NCBI GenBank assembly: GCA_021029095.1
Contig: JAJOHG010000016.1
Coordinates: 620,001-684,000, forward strand
DNA length: 64,000 bases
Reading direction: 5' to 3'
Origin: Phellopilus nigrolimitatus
Lineage: Eukaryota > Basidiomycota > Agaricomycetes > Hymenochaetales > Hymenochaetaceae
Positions 1 through 12,179 of the stretch are shown one piece after another. Under the pieces are notes generated by a model. It was not told the origin of the DNA. It was given only the letters and a program-made list of their open reading frames with translations, and did no database searches. The stretch's first letter is position 1; the number at the start of each line of letters is the position of its first letter. The translations under genes and the position numbers were made by a program.

Positions 1-2450
1 CACATGCGAACAAATAAAATGAATGGAAATGAACAATAATCCCGTCGGGTTCGAAATGAATAACTGTGGCGGGCCGCCCATTTCCGATGGCGACCCGTGC
101 TTGGAGCATGGGAAGAGGCGGGAAGAGCACAATAACTAGAATTAAAGGAGAGGGTTTAATTGCTCTCCAGAGTTGAATTAACGAGCCAGTTCAGTCGGAG
201 ACGGCGAGTCCGATCGGCGGCGGCGCGCAATTTCAAAGAAACAAAAAAGCGACGCTGCGATTAGAGCACGTCAGCCCGAACAAAAGTGGTGCAAGCATGC
301 GATAGACGAGTATTCATAGGTAGGCACGCCGAGCCGCGCGCTCACCCGCGTGGTTCAAAGGTAACTGTACCTTGATTCGCGGGCTGTGGATGGTGATGGT
401 GGCCTCGATGGTTGCAGTTTGCAGTTTGTTTCAGCACTCTCGACATCGGTGGTCGCTGGACGATCAGCAGCTAGGGCGAGCTGCCGCCGCCGATGATGCT
501 GTTGCTGTTCCAGGGTCGACGCGCCATCGGAAAGGTTTGAAATGAGATGGTGGCGGCGGGATAGGAGGAGACGAGCACTGGTAATTTGGCTTTTGAGCGC
601 CTCTTTTTTCTTGGCGTCCTTGACGGCTGGCTGACTAACCGAGGGGCTGATTGACAGCTGGAGCGCGGGGGAGGATGCGCGATTTTCGAATGGAGGGAAC
701 GCAAAAAAACTTGAAATTTGTATTTCGACAATTCCGAGCTACGCCGGTGCGACGCACACGCGGCTGCGGCGGCGCGCTGAACTTTGCTTGGCTGCTGGTT
801 TGACTCGCCTGGAGCGCAGATGCGCGAGCACCGGGAGTCGCAGCCACCCACCCACCCACCCACGTGTGCTAGCGCTGAGAAGAAAAGAACCCCCGTGGGG
901 GCGGGTGTCACGGTCGTTTTTTTCTGCAAGCGGAAGACGCGAGGGACCGATGACATGATGGACATGGACGGCCGAGCGATACACATTTGAATAATAAAAG
1001 TTTTGGCGTTGATAGTGGAATAATCCGAAACGCGAAATGTCTTTGATATAAAGAATAATTTGAAATGTGAAATCAACTGCGAGATAGGGGAGGAGAGAGA
1101 GAAGACTCACGTTGGTTGTTGGTCAGAGGAAATAAATTAGCGGGTGCATGGAACCCCGCATGCTATCGCGAGGAACGAGCCACGGACTGCGAGGAGAACA
1201 AGGCAGATGCGGCAGAATCGGGGTACATTGTAACCCGCGCGTACGTACCTCAGCACTGCGCTAAGATTAGTTGGTGATGAGCTTCCCCGTGGGGGTGCGG
1301 CTGCGTCGCAGCTATCAGGAGCACAGAGACGACACAGGGGAGATTGCAGCGTGCCGATGATACACGGGTGACCGCCGTGCCGTGATGCATGTTCAAATAT
1401 ATCGAGCTGAAGACCAAATTGAAGGTTTTGAAGGGCGCCGGGAGTAGGTTTTGAGATATTGGGCGCGTCGGCCGGAGGGAGGATCTTGCGCGCTGTTCTA
1501 GATGAGACGACAAGGCTCGAAACGCTGTGCGGCGGAGCACTCGCTAGGAGTAGTATATTCTTTGATGTATTTGATGTCTGGCTATCAGCAGTAGCACAGC
1601 GGAGGAGGCGGCTAGTCGGCTACTTGGACACGAATAGAACAGAATCGACATCAAGTGACAATCAGGATGCGAGAGCAGGACCGAGATGGTGGAGAGAATG
1701 AGAGGCACGGATACAGATGGAGAAGCGAAATGAGAGCGAAGAGGAAGAGGAAGAGGAAGAGGAAGAGAACGATGAGGCGAGAAGAGAAGAGAAAGGACAG
1801 CTGGGAAGAGAAGGAGGAGATGGGAGATGGTTAGGAGAGGGGCCCGACGTCCGACGGGCACTGAGCTGACGAGGAGATTAGTTTGAGCGGTAGAGTTTGA
1901 TACGAGTGGTGATGGCGCGGGGTAGTTTGGCTCCTGACATGGCGTCGGTGGCTAGCTGGTGATTTGACGGCCGACGGGCTGTAGATGTACCGCAGACATG
2001 TGGAAGTGGATTGAAGGGCGTCGGGGCGGAGTCGGAGGCAGCGGAGAGGCGGCGAGCGGGAACAGTCGGAATGGCGTAGGGCGCGTGCCAGACAACGCCG
2101 GGCCATCCATGCCGGCGCAAGCCAATCGCCTCGCACGCGTGTGGACCCAGCCAATCGCCAAAGAAAGCAAGCAGACCCCGGACAGCGCGAGTAGCCCGAC
2201 GAGCGCGAGCCAGGCAGCCAGCCACGCTTCGGCGAAACCACGCGGAAACACGGCCGACGTCTGCGATTGGCTGACCGGCGATGCAACCAGCCCCCACGCG
2301 ACGGACACGCCCGGTCCAGACTCAGGGACTACTGCCGCATTTGGGTCCGCGGAGGTGATGGGGCGAGCTGCCTGAGAACTGATTTCTACGTTTGGGCGAC
2401 GGCCTTCGGCAGGCCGCACCGGCCAACAGAAAAAAAGAAGGAAATATGTG
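1..2450. other. No confident gene; probable 5' region of a minus-strand gene
   Basis: I see no convincing coding sequence here. On the minus strand the stretch around 1,740-1,860 is a long CCTCTT-type pyrimidine tract, as in basidiomycete promoters. A plausible untranslated-leader intron (donor GTGAGT near 1,112, acceptor CTTGCAG near 927, both minus strand) lies downstream of it. This suggests a minus-strand transcript whose coding part lies to the left of the window. The open frames at 1,250-1,540 and 1,952-2,419 (-) lack good starts or recognisable domains. Confidence 0.35.
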
Positions 2451-2469
2451 GTAATCGGGAAACCAGCTT

Positions 2470-3034
2470 AGGCTATACACTACGCTCCTGTCCTCAACTC
2501 AAGTCCTTTCCCGTCTTCCCCACCATCTTCCTACCTAACCACCACCACAACCTGCTTATCCCCTCTCCGCCTCTCCGACGCTCTCGAGCTTTTCGTCGCC
2601 GTCGTCGTCGCGATCACCGACGCACAGCAAAGCGCACGTCGGGCTCCACCTCCCGCCCTCAGTCGACTTTGTCTTTGCGTTTTGCACTTTGCGTCGCCAG
2701 CCGCATTTTACGCGCCCCAGCTTGCTTTGCTTTTCACCGTAAGTCGCCTCCTTTCTTTCATTTATCTTCCCATTCATCCTGCATTCCATTGGCTTTCTTG
2801 TGGCTTTTGTATTTCGTGCCGCTTTGTCTTTTTTCTCCCGCTCCATTTTTCGCCGCTTTTGTCGACACATTTTGCATTTTTACGTCTTCTGCTCCTCGTT
2901 CCCGCTTTGTCCGCGAATTCGCGTTTATATAGACAGAGGCTCACATCTATTGCTTTCCCAGAAAAACCATCTACCAACCGAACCAACAAATACGAACCAA
3001 CCTACCAATCCAATATCAACTACTCCTTTCGACA
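2470..3034 (+). promoter_or_regulatory. Promoter and 5' leader of the ECL1-like gene
   Basis: Nearly continuous C/T-rich plus-strand sequence runs from about 2,480 to 2,900. A TATA-like TTTATATAGA lies near 2,924, roughly 110 bp before the start codon. A GTAAGT at about 2,739 could begin a leader intron. The start codon context (GACAATGG) is good for a fungus. This layout is typical of an actively transcribed basidiomycete promoter; no specific regulator site can be named. Confidence 0.5.
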
Positions 3035-5514
3035 ATGGACACCGATATACATCTCGACACCTCCTGGTGCCCGGTCTGCGATTGTCTTATCATGCCTAAG
3101 CGGTACACCGTCCCCATCCAGCCTCCGCCCACCCCGCTGCCGCAACAGCCCGCGCTGGTGACCAGCAACTCGACCACTTCCATCAAGGGCGCCACCCGCG
3201 GCAAGCACGGCACCATCAAAGGCCGCGCCCACGGCGGCGGCCTCCTCCAGGGCACCGGCCGTGTGCGCCCCGGCGGCGGCCTCCGCCCCAACGTGCCGAA
3301 CAAGGCCAAGTCGCCCCAGCGTGCCGCCCAGGAGCCCGTCGTTCAGGAGCTGCCAGTCACCCCCGTCCGCACGCGCACCGTCATCGACCAGTCCCAGACG
3401 CCCCTCTACTGCAGCGAGGCGTGCCGCAAGAAGGACCTCGAGTGGGCCTGGCCCGTCCCGATGCCCAGCGCGCGCGAGATCCTCGAGCGCGACTCGAGCG
3501 CCGACCGCCTGAAAGCAACGGACTCGGCGCACCTTGCTACAAAGACAAAATCCCACGGGAAGGAGAAGCGCGTCAGCCTCGGCGCGCACCCTGCTCAGCT
3601 CAACCCGGCCCACGCCTCTCCGCCGCCGCCCAGCCCCGTTCTACCCCCTGTCCCGCCCAACTCGTGGCGCGCGCCGAATTTACGGGATCTCCGCGCGCTC
3701 GACCTCGGCGAGACCACGCTTCGACTCGCACGCTCCGACTCGGACACGAGCTCGAGCGCGACAGGTACGAGCTTCACCGCGAGCGCCAGCGCCGAGGAAA
3801 GGAGTCCTGGGGAAGAGCGCTCCGACGGCTTGTCGAATTTATACACGGACCCCGCTCCGCCGCCGATCCCTCCGCTCCCTTTGCACCCGCATCGCGCATC
3901 CGCGCCTGCATCAGCGCCTCCGACCGCGAATACATCATCAGCAGATAAGCGCCCGCTTTTCGAGGGCGGCATCCTCATGGCCGCGAGGCGCTTACAAGCG
4001 ATTTTCGCTCGGGCGCGGCGGACGGCGAGCAGGCGAAGGAGGAGAGGAGGCTGCGGGAGGAGCAGGTGAAGAAGGAAGAGGAGCGCAGGACGAGCCTGGG
4101 ACCTCACGGGCGAGGCAGAGAGAGAAGCTCGTGCGAACAGGAGGGCCGGGAAGGTGGAGGCGAAACCCGAGGAGGTGGAGACGATCGACCCGGCTCGCTG
4201 GAGCGATTTGGTCTACAACTACGGCGGCAACTCGAACCCCAGAGCGCCTGCGGGCGTCATCTCGACCCACCGTCGGCCTTCGACTGGCGCAGCCTCCGAC
4301 CCACAGGCAAATGCGGGCAACACGGAAACAGTTCGTCGCCCGCTCGTTCGCGCGCCCGGCGCGCCGACGCGCACGCAAAGCGCGCTCGAGCTCTACGCGA
4401 AGTACCCGCTTTTCGTGCGCGCGCCGTCGTCGTCCTCCACAAGCCACGCACCGCGCGCGAAGAGCAACGCGAGCCTTGCCACCAGCTACGCGCCCGCGTT
4501 CGGTCTCGTCACCTCGACCTCGGCCTCGAAGTCCGCGTCAACCAAGTCGGCGGCCACATCAGTCAGCAACGACGCGCACTCGGGTACGAGCGCGCTCACC
4601 CTTCCCGGCGTCGACCCGGCGCTCTACGCGGGCAAGAAACGCGCGGCCCCCCGCCGTGTGCTCGCGAAGGGGGTAGAGGGGAAACTACTCGTGCCCGACG
4701 TCCTTCTCCGTTCTACCGTCAGCGCGAGCCTGCCCGCGTCGAGCTTGGCGGGGCCGGTGTCGCCGGCGCCGATGAGGCGCAGCGGCAGCGAGGCGAGCGT
4801 GAGCGGCCGCAGCAGGCGGAGCGCGGGCGCGTTGGGAAGTGTGCGCGAGGAGGGCGTCGAGGGAGAGGCGGAGGGGACGTGGCACCGCCCGGCCGAGGAG
4901 ATGAGCGAAGACGGAACGGGTACGAGTGTGACGAGTGCGAGCGTTACGAGCGGCAGCCGGAAAGGACACAGGAGTCGGGGCGAGCGGAAGGAGAAGAAAG
5001 GCAAGAGCAGGGCGGAGATGAGCGCGCCGGAGAGGAGGCGGATGAACATGGAGGGTATGTTCCATTCTCTCTTCTCTTCACAACTGTTGACGATGCTGAC
5101 TGGACATCTTGACTTGTAGCACGCAACTGGACCTACGACAACGTCGAAGGACCAATCTACGATGCGATGCCCGCCGTCCCTATCAAGCAGACGCGCTACG
5201 AGGAGATCTTCTTCCCCGACCCGCTCCCTGCGACATCGACCTCGCTCCCGACATCTCTCCCGACCGCATCCACCTCCGCAGCGCAGGAGTCAACACAAGA
5301 AGTCAGCGCGGACGAGAAGCCCTACATTGAGACCTCGGCGTTGCACGCGCGCGATATCGAACTCTCGCGCCGGGCCATCCGCGAGGTCGGCAGCCGTCGT
5401 GGTGAGCATAGGGGCCGCGCGGGTGTCTGGGTCGAGAAGGAGTGGGAGGTCACAGTCATCCCCGAGCGCAAGAAGCTCTTCTTGTTCGGCAGCGGCACTG
5501 GGAGGACGCAATGA
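3035..5514 (+). CDS. ECL1-type zinc-binding life-span regulatory factor, long basidiomycete form
   Basis: Three exons, 3035..4065, 4141..5054 and 5120..5514, give one frame of 779 codons plus stop. The introns of 75 and 65 bp have donors GTGAAG and GTATGT. Residues 11-16 (WCPVCD) and about 124-134 (LYCSEACRKKD) form the split Cys-rich zinc-binding signature of the Ecl1/2/3 family (PF12855, life-span regulatory factor), small nuclear/cytoplasmic proteins tied to starvation and stationary-phase survival in fission yeast. The rest is low-complexity Ser/Thr/Pro/Arg-rich, far longer than the yeast proteins (~80 aa). The C-terminus carries an ordered-looking block (ALHARDIELSRRAIREVG). The first intron is the weaker prediction: an acidic/basic coiled-coil-like frame (EERRLREEQ) competes at 4,020-4,080, so a frameshift or another splice pattern is possible. 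A broken copy of the middle of this gene lies at 54.6-55.0 kb. Confidence 0.75.
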
Positions 5515-6800
5515 ACGCCTTCGTGCGCGCAAAGCCATCGACACCCGACGCACGTCGAGGGACTCGACAAGATTTCAACCATCTGCTATTCGACGTCGCC
5601 AACGCCGCACCGACACTCGTCGACGGCAAGACGCGTCATCAAAATGTGCCATATGTACAACTACTGTTTATTCGTCTCCGCTCTTCTCGCTGCTCGCTCT
5701 GCTGTCGCCTATCCTATACCTCCATACCGTCATACCCTCGGATACCGTCGCCGCCGCCGGCGTCGTAATCGCGTCGCTCTCACCTCGGCTCTGATTGACT
5801 GCAATACCAGGATCCCTGCAATCGTCGTGTTTGTCTTCGTATGTACATTTGCTTCTATTTAACCTTATCTCCGCTTTTATTTCTTCGTTTCCCTTTGTTG
5901 CCGGTCTTCGTGTTCGCTGCTTTCTTGTGTGTACATCCGTTCCCGCTCCGCTTGCATCTCGACATTTTTTTGTGTACCACCATTGGCATTGGCATCGCGG
6001 CCGCTTGCCGCTGTCTCTGCCGTCCCCGCATTCTCGTCCTTATTCGTTCCAATCGTCTTCTCTCACTGGTCATCTACATTACTTGTATAGTTAGTTTCTT
6101 TGCTGCACATTACGCTTTCTACCACTTCATGTCTCATTCACGAACTTTCCATGACCTGCACCATACGCACGCCGCATTTGTCTATATCTTTTATTACTTG
6201 CCCATATGCATATGCACTTATCACATCCGACTCCCGATCCTTCCAGCTCTCGTCAACGCTTTCGGTCTTGATCTCTCGCTCCTTCTCGTTTTCCTTTTCC
6301 CCTCGCTTTCTTTCCAACTCTTGGTCTCATAGTCCCCGCTCGATGCCTCGCGCATGTAATGAAAAGTCGTCTATGGATGTAATGTACTATAGCATCTTCT
6401 TTCTATGAATATGCCTTGAATATACCGTATAAGAACTTCGACAGTGAGATTTCGCGGTGGTCGGCCGGCGAGCGTCTGAGTTTGACTTAAACTCGTAGAA
6501 TCATCATGAGAACACCTTCAATTGGACCGAAAGAATGAGAAGGCGTAAGACAGCCAAAAGCACGATGGGATGCAGGGAACAAGGACTCGAGCTGAATGCT
6601 GTCCGCGCACTTCATTGGTGAATCCAGCAAGCAGGTGCAACAGGGCATGGAGGGTTGAAATCTCGAAACGGGCAGATGTATATTGTCAAGGAAGACGATT
6701 GAGAACAGGAGGTCTCTCAAGAGTAAAGCACGTAATACACTCAAGTCACATATGTAAACATTCACTGCTGCCTTGTATCCCGAGCCATCATAATCTGCTA
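5515..6800. other. 3' region of the ECL1-like gene and spacer to the convergent F-box gene
   Basis: C/T-rich then A/T-rich sequence with many short stops in every frame. It probably holds the 3' untranslated regions of two convergent transcripts (ECL1-like on plus, F-box on minus). I see no gene, RNA gene or repeat in it. Confidence 0.45.
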
Positions 6801-6889
6801 TACAGTGTTTCCATTGACAAGTGCTACTCGGCAAAAAGCTGATATATATGTGCCTGCTGAGAAACACAGTTCCGTCGAAATACAAAGCC

Positions 6890-8577
6890 TTAGGCGAAAT
6901 ACTGGATGACGACAGATTTCCGGTCCTTTTTCAGGAAGAAGAGTGCACCGCTGTAGAACTCCACATTTACATTCTCCACGCTTGGAACGTCGAGTGTGCG
7001 GAATACCACTTCTTTCTCGCTGGACATGGTAGCCAGCGCCCACACGAAATCTTTGTTGCAGTAGGTCACGACCGCGGTCGAGCCGGTCTGTGAGGGCTGG
7101 CGCGCATAACTGTTAAACTTAGGTTGTTGGGTCAAGGCTGTAGACTTAAAATTGTCAACGTGTGTGAGGCGTGGAAGGCCGTCGTTTGGAAGCAAGGCCT
7201 CGCACCCAGATGCGCTCGGTATATCTGCAGCGGTCTCCAGAAGGAAAGAGTCCATCATAGAGGAATAGCAAGCGGTTTGTTCACTGGAGACCTCCGTTAT
7301 CATGGTGATAGCAATGTCTTTTTGCTTTCTTTCTGCTTCGGTCATCCAGTGGAAGGTGCAGGCGGACAATGTTGCTCCCTTCCAGCGCGAGTGTGGGCGA
7401 GGCGGAATGAGGCAGCTGGCATGAGGAATGCCACGGAGCCTCAAATTTGGTGTTGTATGTGATGTCGCAGCACGAGGCCGGATGTTGTGTATGGACGAAA
7501 GAAGAGCGGCAATGATTGATTTGCTCCCTCGGACATTGAGCACGCCTATGAGATAGCCATCTGCCAAGTCTATGTTGTCGAAAATACACTGTACAGAAAA
7601 GCATCAGTCGTCTTATACCATGCGCTTTCATGAGATGTGGATACGCACGTCGTGGATTACGACCGAGCGGTCTTCCTTCCAGAATGTCAGGACAAGATGG
7701 CCCTGCACGTAGGCTGCCGCAACATCGCCACTTAGCTTTGCAGATTGCACCCGTCCGTTTACTTTACAAAGTCCTGCCGGCTTGCACTTGTAAAGCAATG
7801 TCTCTGTCCCGGTCTGGGGCCGAATTTTGAACATTTCGAGAGTTCTGCATAGCAGCAAAGTATCAGCATTACATGATAGTCTATATTGTCGACATTGCAT
7901 TTCTTACCTTTCGTTGGCATCACTGTCTGTAGATTCGCTTACCACGAGCGTGCGCACGTCGCCATTCGCCTGCATGTCGTAGCCGAAATTGCATACTCTC
8001 AGCATCTGCACGCCGCGCGCGCCAGACGAGGCACGTGGCGGATATGTCCAGATGCATTCGCTACCCCGCACGTCCCAGCACTGCAAGTACCCTGCCGGCC
8101 ACAGGACCAGGAGGAGTGTGCCCCCAGGGAGCAGCGCCGTGCGCCAGCCGAAGTCGGTCACTCTGCCAAGTGCACCGTCGGAGTTCGTAAACCCGATGGG
8201 CACTGTAACCTCGCGTGTGGGCCGCAGCGGGGCGGTCTGCGAGTTGGTGCAGTTCGAATGTCTCCGGCGCGCATGCACGACAAGGGAGCGCAGATCAGGC
8301 CAAGCGAGCTCTCTGACGGACATGTGGCGGGGTAAATCGGGTGCGCGGTCTTGGTCCAGCGCACGGAGGCATTTTAGCCAGATGTATTTGTTGGAAACGG
8401 CCGCGAGTAAAAACTTGCATGTCTGAAACAGAACAAATAAATAAATTGACTCGCGATTCTGTCAGGTAAGCATATTGAAGTACCCACAGCCTCAAGAGCT
8501 AGGACCTCGTCCAAGCCACAAAACGATGCGATTCCGAACCAGATGTCATTCGGAACCGCAGAGACGTCGAAAGGCAT
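6890..8577 (-). CDS. F-box protein
   Basis: Four exons join in frame on the minus strand: 8488..8577, 7908..8422, 7649..7844 and 6890..7588. The introns of 65, 63 and 60 bp have donors GTGGGT, GTAAGA and GTGCGT. The product is 499 aa. The N-terminus (VPNDIWFGIASF, then VLALEA joined to TCKFLLAAVSNKYIW) is a typical fungal F-box, the Skp1-binding part of SCF ubiquitin ligases. The remainder (about residues 90-499) has scattered hydrophobic strands and Trp residues, as in the many basidiomycete F-box proteins with a degenerate WD/beta-propeller-like body, but no repeat can be counted with confidence. An in-frame ATG five codons upstream (position 8592) is an alternative start. No disabling lesion is visible, so it is probably functional; the substrate is unknown. 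Confidence 0.75.
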
Positions 8578-8599
8578 CGCTGAATGGCTCAATAGCCAT

Positions 8600-9130
8600 C
8601 ACACACGGCAGGGCTTGCCTCTTTGTATGTTGCACACGGTTTGCACGAGGCTGGTCACTAGCTGCCACGGTAATTAAAAATCCGTGGTGGTTTACTACAA
8701 AGGTATGTTTGCGCGGGGCGAGAAGCAAAGTTGTTGGGACTCGGGATGTGGCGGCTGGCCTTGCTTACGACGTTCTTCATATTGGATGTAAAGAACAAGC
8801 ATTGGGCCGAACAATACAAAAGTTTCTGTACACGGATACGGAAACGATATTCTCAATTAGCGCGCTTCTTACCTCCTGCGTCAAGATGGCAACATGTAAT
8901 GCCTTCCACGGAAGCCGGTACTCGCCATAAACTTCCTTGAACCGGGCGGCCATGGGCAGTTCCATCTCAGTGATTGCACCTTCGATCCCGAGCGCCGTGT
9001 GTACGCGCGGAAAAATGCGCCACCGCGCTCCGTCTCCTGCGCAGTCGTCCGAGCCGAGGACATGCTGCCGCAGTTTGTTCATTGATCAAGCGGCAAATAG
9101 TTGGCTCGCTGTCCTAGATGGTGGTGCTTG
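8600..9130 (-). other. Unassigned minus-strand open frame between F-box and NAA25 remnants
   Basis: A minus-strand frame at 8777..9082 starts at an ATG and contains an ordered-looking stretch (ELPMAARFKEVYGEYRLPWK). I do not recognise the family. It may be another gene fragment, or an upstream exon lost from its gene. No intron pattern connects it cleanly to the F-box gene. Confidence 0.25.
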
Positions 9131-9147
9131 AGGTTCTTGATTTTTAT

Positions 9148-9936
9148 TTAGAAAGACGAGGAAATGCTTACGGAAACATGCGTGTTCGCGTCGAGATACG
9201 CGTTGAGCACGCTCAGCGCGGCGCCTTCGAGTACGGTGTACAACTTGAAGTCCTTGAAACTACGCTTTGCTGCCGAAGCGCTCGAAGTATAGCTTGATAA
9301 GACCCAGCAGACCGTCCTGCGACGCTGCTCGATTTTGTAAACTAGAAAGGCATTGTAAGCGCCGAAAGAAATGCAATAGGAGTAAGACACGCTCACCAAA
9401 GTCAGATCCGAACCCTTTTTCGCGCACGCACTTCTCGAGCTCCAGGAGTGCGAGAAAAGCACCACGGTCGCGCCACCCATCCGCGTCCACTAGCTGGCGA
9501 AACAGGTCGCGCACCTCCCACTCGTCGGTGCTGTGAATGTCGCATCGAGCACGACCTCTCTCGCACCCAATCCTCCCCAACAAGTTTCATGCGCGCGTTC
9601 ACTTTCGCCGCGAAGTCTCCCCACACACGAACGATGTCGTGCCCAGCTCGTCCACGACAAGGCTCGTCTTTGCGATCGCGCGTTTGGGGCAGAAGGTAAG
9701 GCTATGCAAAATGGCATGCGTCGCGAGGGAGCGTTGCGGGGTCGTAAGCCTGGAGCGTGGCGCTGAGGACGGCCCAGTAGGAGCGCAAAAAAGCCTGAAA
9801 ATTGAAGTTAGAGGACCTGGTTGTATAATAAAGTAGAAATCTGCACTAACCTTGCGCTGTATTGTCGAACCTGGCACGCTGACATGAAGACGATCGTCGC
9901 CGAAGTCGAGTTGATCGCTGTCCGGCACAGCCCGAG
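9148..9936 (-). pseudogene. NAA25: Decayed NAA25/Mdm20-like (NatB auxiliary subunit) gene, copy A
   Basis: Naa25/Mdm20 is the TPR-rich auxiliary subunit of the NatB N-terminal acetyltransferase. Minus-strand frames carry its landmarks in order: an N-terminal LDFGDDR...VSVPGST block, a 56-bp intron (9795..9850), SYWAVLSATLQAYDPATLP, then AKTSLVVDELG, then LVDADGWRDRGAFLALLELE and LIKLYFERFGSKAFKDFK. The pieces are in different frames, interrupted by stops and by loss of most of the TPR region, and everything after the 'YFERFG' block is missing. It diverges from the KIN1 remnant at 10.1 kb across a shared ~150-bp promoter. The family call rests on motif memory; a second, differently truncated copy lies at 46.8-47.7 kb. 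Confidence 0.6.
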
Positions 9937-10087
9937 GACAGCGATGCGCGTCGTCTCTCTTCGTCTTCCTCTCGCCCTCTCGACTTTTCGACTACGGTCC
10001 GTATGTCGCTATCTATTCGTAAGTTGTTCCTTTTTCTTCGGGCCTTTAGTGTACTAATCTGTAAACCATCCGTCTAGTGCGAGGATC
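9880..10087 (+). promoter_or_regulatory. Bidirectional promoter module with 59-bp leader intron (copy A)
   Basis: This segment separates the NAA25 (-) and KIN1 (+) remnants. It holds the phrase GATCGCTGTCCGGCACAGCC, C/T-rich sequence, and a leader intron at 10019..10077 (GTAAGT...TACTAAT...TCTAG) just before an ATG followed by CAG-rich codons. The same module, often with a 59-bp intron, recurs near 47.6, 57.3 and 60.1 kb, and in altered form near 42.2, 43.7, 54.2 and 56.3 kb. Confidence 0.6.
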
Positions 10088-12090
10088 ATGCAACAGCCGC
10101 AGCAACAGCAACAGCAACAGCAGCAATTCGACGCCGTCGTGTGGGTCGACCGAGACCGTCTTGTGCTGGCGAGCCCACGCATTTGGAAGAGTTGGATAAG
10201 GAGGATTATATAAAACAAGGGTCTATGTACGTAGGGAAAACGCCTGAACACGAGCGCGATGCTTACGACTACTTCAGCGCCTCAAACGCATGTCCTGCCT
10301 ACCGCGCGCCAGCCATCCGTGAATGGCGCACGCCCCCGACAACTGTCGATAACTGATGGCACCCCAGAAGTACGTCCCTGCCGGTTGTAGTGTTGGTGGA
10401 AAGGCGCATGCACCCGCCGCCGCCCAGGCGCCGCTCGAGTCGAGCACGATCATCCGTACCCAGAAGCCGCGCAGTTCGAGTCGTGTGCTGGGAGATTACA
10501 CGCTCGGAAAGACGCTCAGGCGCGGGCAGGTCAAACTGGCGTATCACAATCTTACGGGCGAGAAGGTGCGCAGCAGTGTCGGCGTCAGCAGGTCGATCTG
10601 CACACCTGACGTTTTTAAACTAGATTTATAAATGATACCGCCCGCTGCGTGCGCAGCTCATGATCAAGACCCTCCCGCGGACCAGCATCGCAAGAACAGG
10701 GATGAACGGTGTCGTGCCGACAGCAGAGGAGGCGGCGAAGCAAGTGTCGAAGGAGGCATCGAAGGAGACCCGCGCGATGCGGGAGGCGCGCTGTCGGTGC
10801 TACTACACCACCCGTATATCTGGGTTATGCGGGTTCTCATCTCACACACGAACCACTACGACATGGCATAAGAGTACGTTAACGGTGGGCATATTTCTCG
10901 ACAAGATCATCTGCCGTCTTCGCGAGCGCGTGGCCCGCAAGTTCTCCCACCGAATCGGCTCCGCACTCAACTACTGTCACTGCAACAATGTCGTCCACTG
11001 TGACCTCAAAATCGAGAACGAGAAACATCAAGATCATCGGCTTTAGCCTTTCCAACCTCTACAGTTCCGCCGCCCGTCTCTCCACCTTCCGCAGACCTCT
11101 ATACTTCGCCTCGCTCGAGCTGCTCAACGCTAGGGTCTACACCGGTCCCGAGGTCGACGTCTGGAGCTTCGGTGTCGTGCTCTACGTGCTTGTTTGTGGC
11201 AAGGTGTCCTTCGACAACATGAGCATGCCCGCAATCCATGCGAAAATCGAGCGAGGTCTCGTCGAATATCCAGACTGGCTCGGCGCAGGTGCGATCCAAA
11301 TAAGACGAAGTCGTTATCTTAGCTAATTTGTCTTTCATTTCCTGACAGAATGCAAGCACCTACTCACACGCATGCTCGTCGTCAATCCATCCGCGCACGC
11401 CACCGTCGCTGAGATCCTCTCACGTCCGCGTATGATCCGCGGGCACAGATCACCTCCAGACGCGCGCATGCTCCATCGCGAGCCCTGCGCGTAGACGCGC
11501 TCGACCGCCAGGTTATCCGGGGCATGACCGGTTTCGAATTCGGCTCCGAGGATGAGATCGAGCGCAAACTTGTTGACGTCCTCAAGAGCGACGCATATGC
11601 GCGCGCTGTCCAAGCCTGGGAGCGCCGCCGCCAGGCCCCAGGCCCGAGGGCGCACCGGCCACGGCGGGCTTTCCAATGCATCCCTCGTGTCTCATGATAG
11701 CGCGCTTTCCACTGGCTCGGGCTCCGGTCGATTGGGGGATACGCCGACTGCGACGCCTTTACAAAGCCGTCGCTTCTCTGGGTTTAAATTCTACCGGCGC
11801 AAGTTGTTCTCACCCGGCTTGTCCTCGCCAGACACATAAACGCACCGCACACCAGCGTCGTCGAGCTCCCATCTCTCGCATGCGTCGTTCGTCGACATAC
11901 AGCGTGAGTCCGCGGACCCAACAGGCGGCTTCCACCCGCTCCTCTCGATGTACTTTCTCGTACATGAGAAGCTTGAGCGCGAGCGTGTATACGGGCCTGG
12001 TCATTTCGCAAGCTCCCAGACGTCACTGCTCCGGAAAATTGATGGTTCTGCTCCGCCGCCGAGCACGATGAAACCCCTACTCGCTTCCGC
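10088..12090 (+). pseudogene. KIN1: Decayed KIN1-type Ser/Thr protein kinase, copy A
   Basis: KIN1/PAR-1/MARK-like kinases act in cell polarity and secretion at the plasma membrane. From the start come a poly-Gln N-terminus, a block RVLGDYTLGKTL, and a damaged ATP site: the glycine loop has shrunk (LRRGQVKLAYH), while the copy at 60.7 kb keeps GASSMGEVKLAYH. An intron follows, then MIKTLPR. The catalytic loop reads [10 protein letters not shown] (HRD changed to HCD) and is followed by a shift and stop. Subdomains IX-X ([17 protein letters not shown]) are intact in another frame. Near 11,940 the KIN1-specific phrase [18 protein letters not shown] appears. Several frameshifts and lost active-site residues make a working kinase impossible. 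Downstream it runs into the tuberin-like remnant. Confidence 0.65.
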
Positions 12091-12179
12091 ATCGACCAAG
12101 ATGAACGGTAGATCGCCTCAGCCGTCTCAGTCAGACCAAGCCCCTCCCGGCCATGTACCCGAAGCGGACTCTGTAGTTA

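Noticed and set aside
1250..1540. Minus-strand frame resembling a mitochondrial presequence (LRRTAFRALSSHLEQRARS)
   Set aside because: It has no ATG start, no downstream domain, and lies in a likely untranslated leader.
3261..4676. Overlapping Arg/Ser/Pro-rich plus-strand frames within the ECL1-like gene
   Set aside because: GC-rich low-complexity sequence is open in all frames; only the chosen frame has the zinc motifs and consistent introns.
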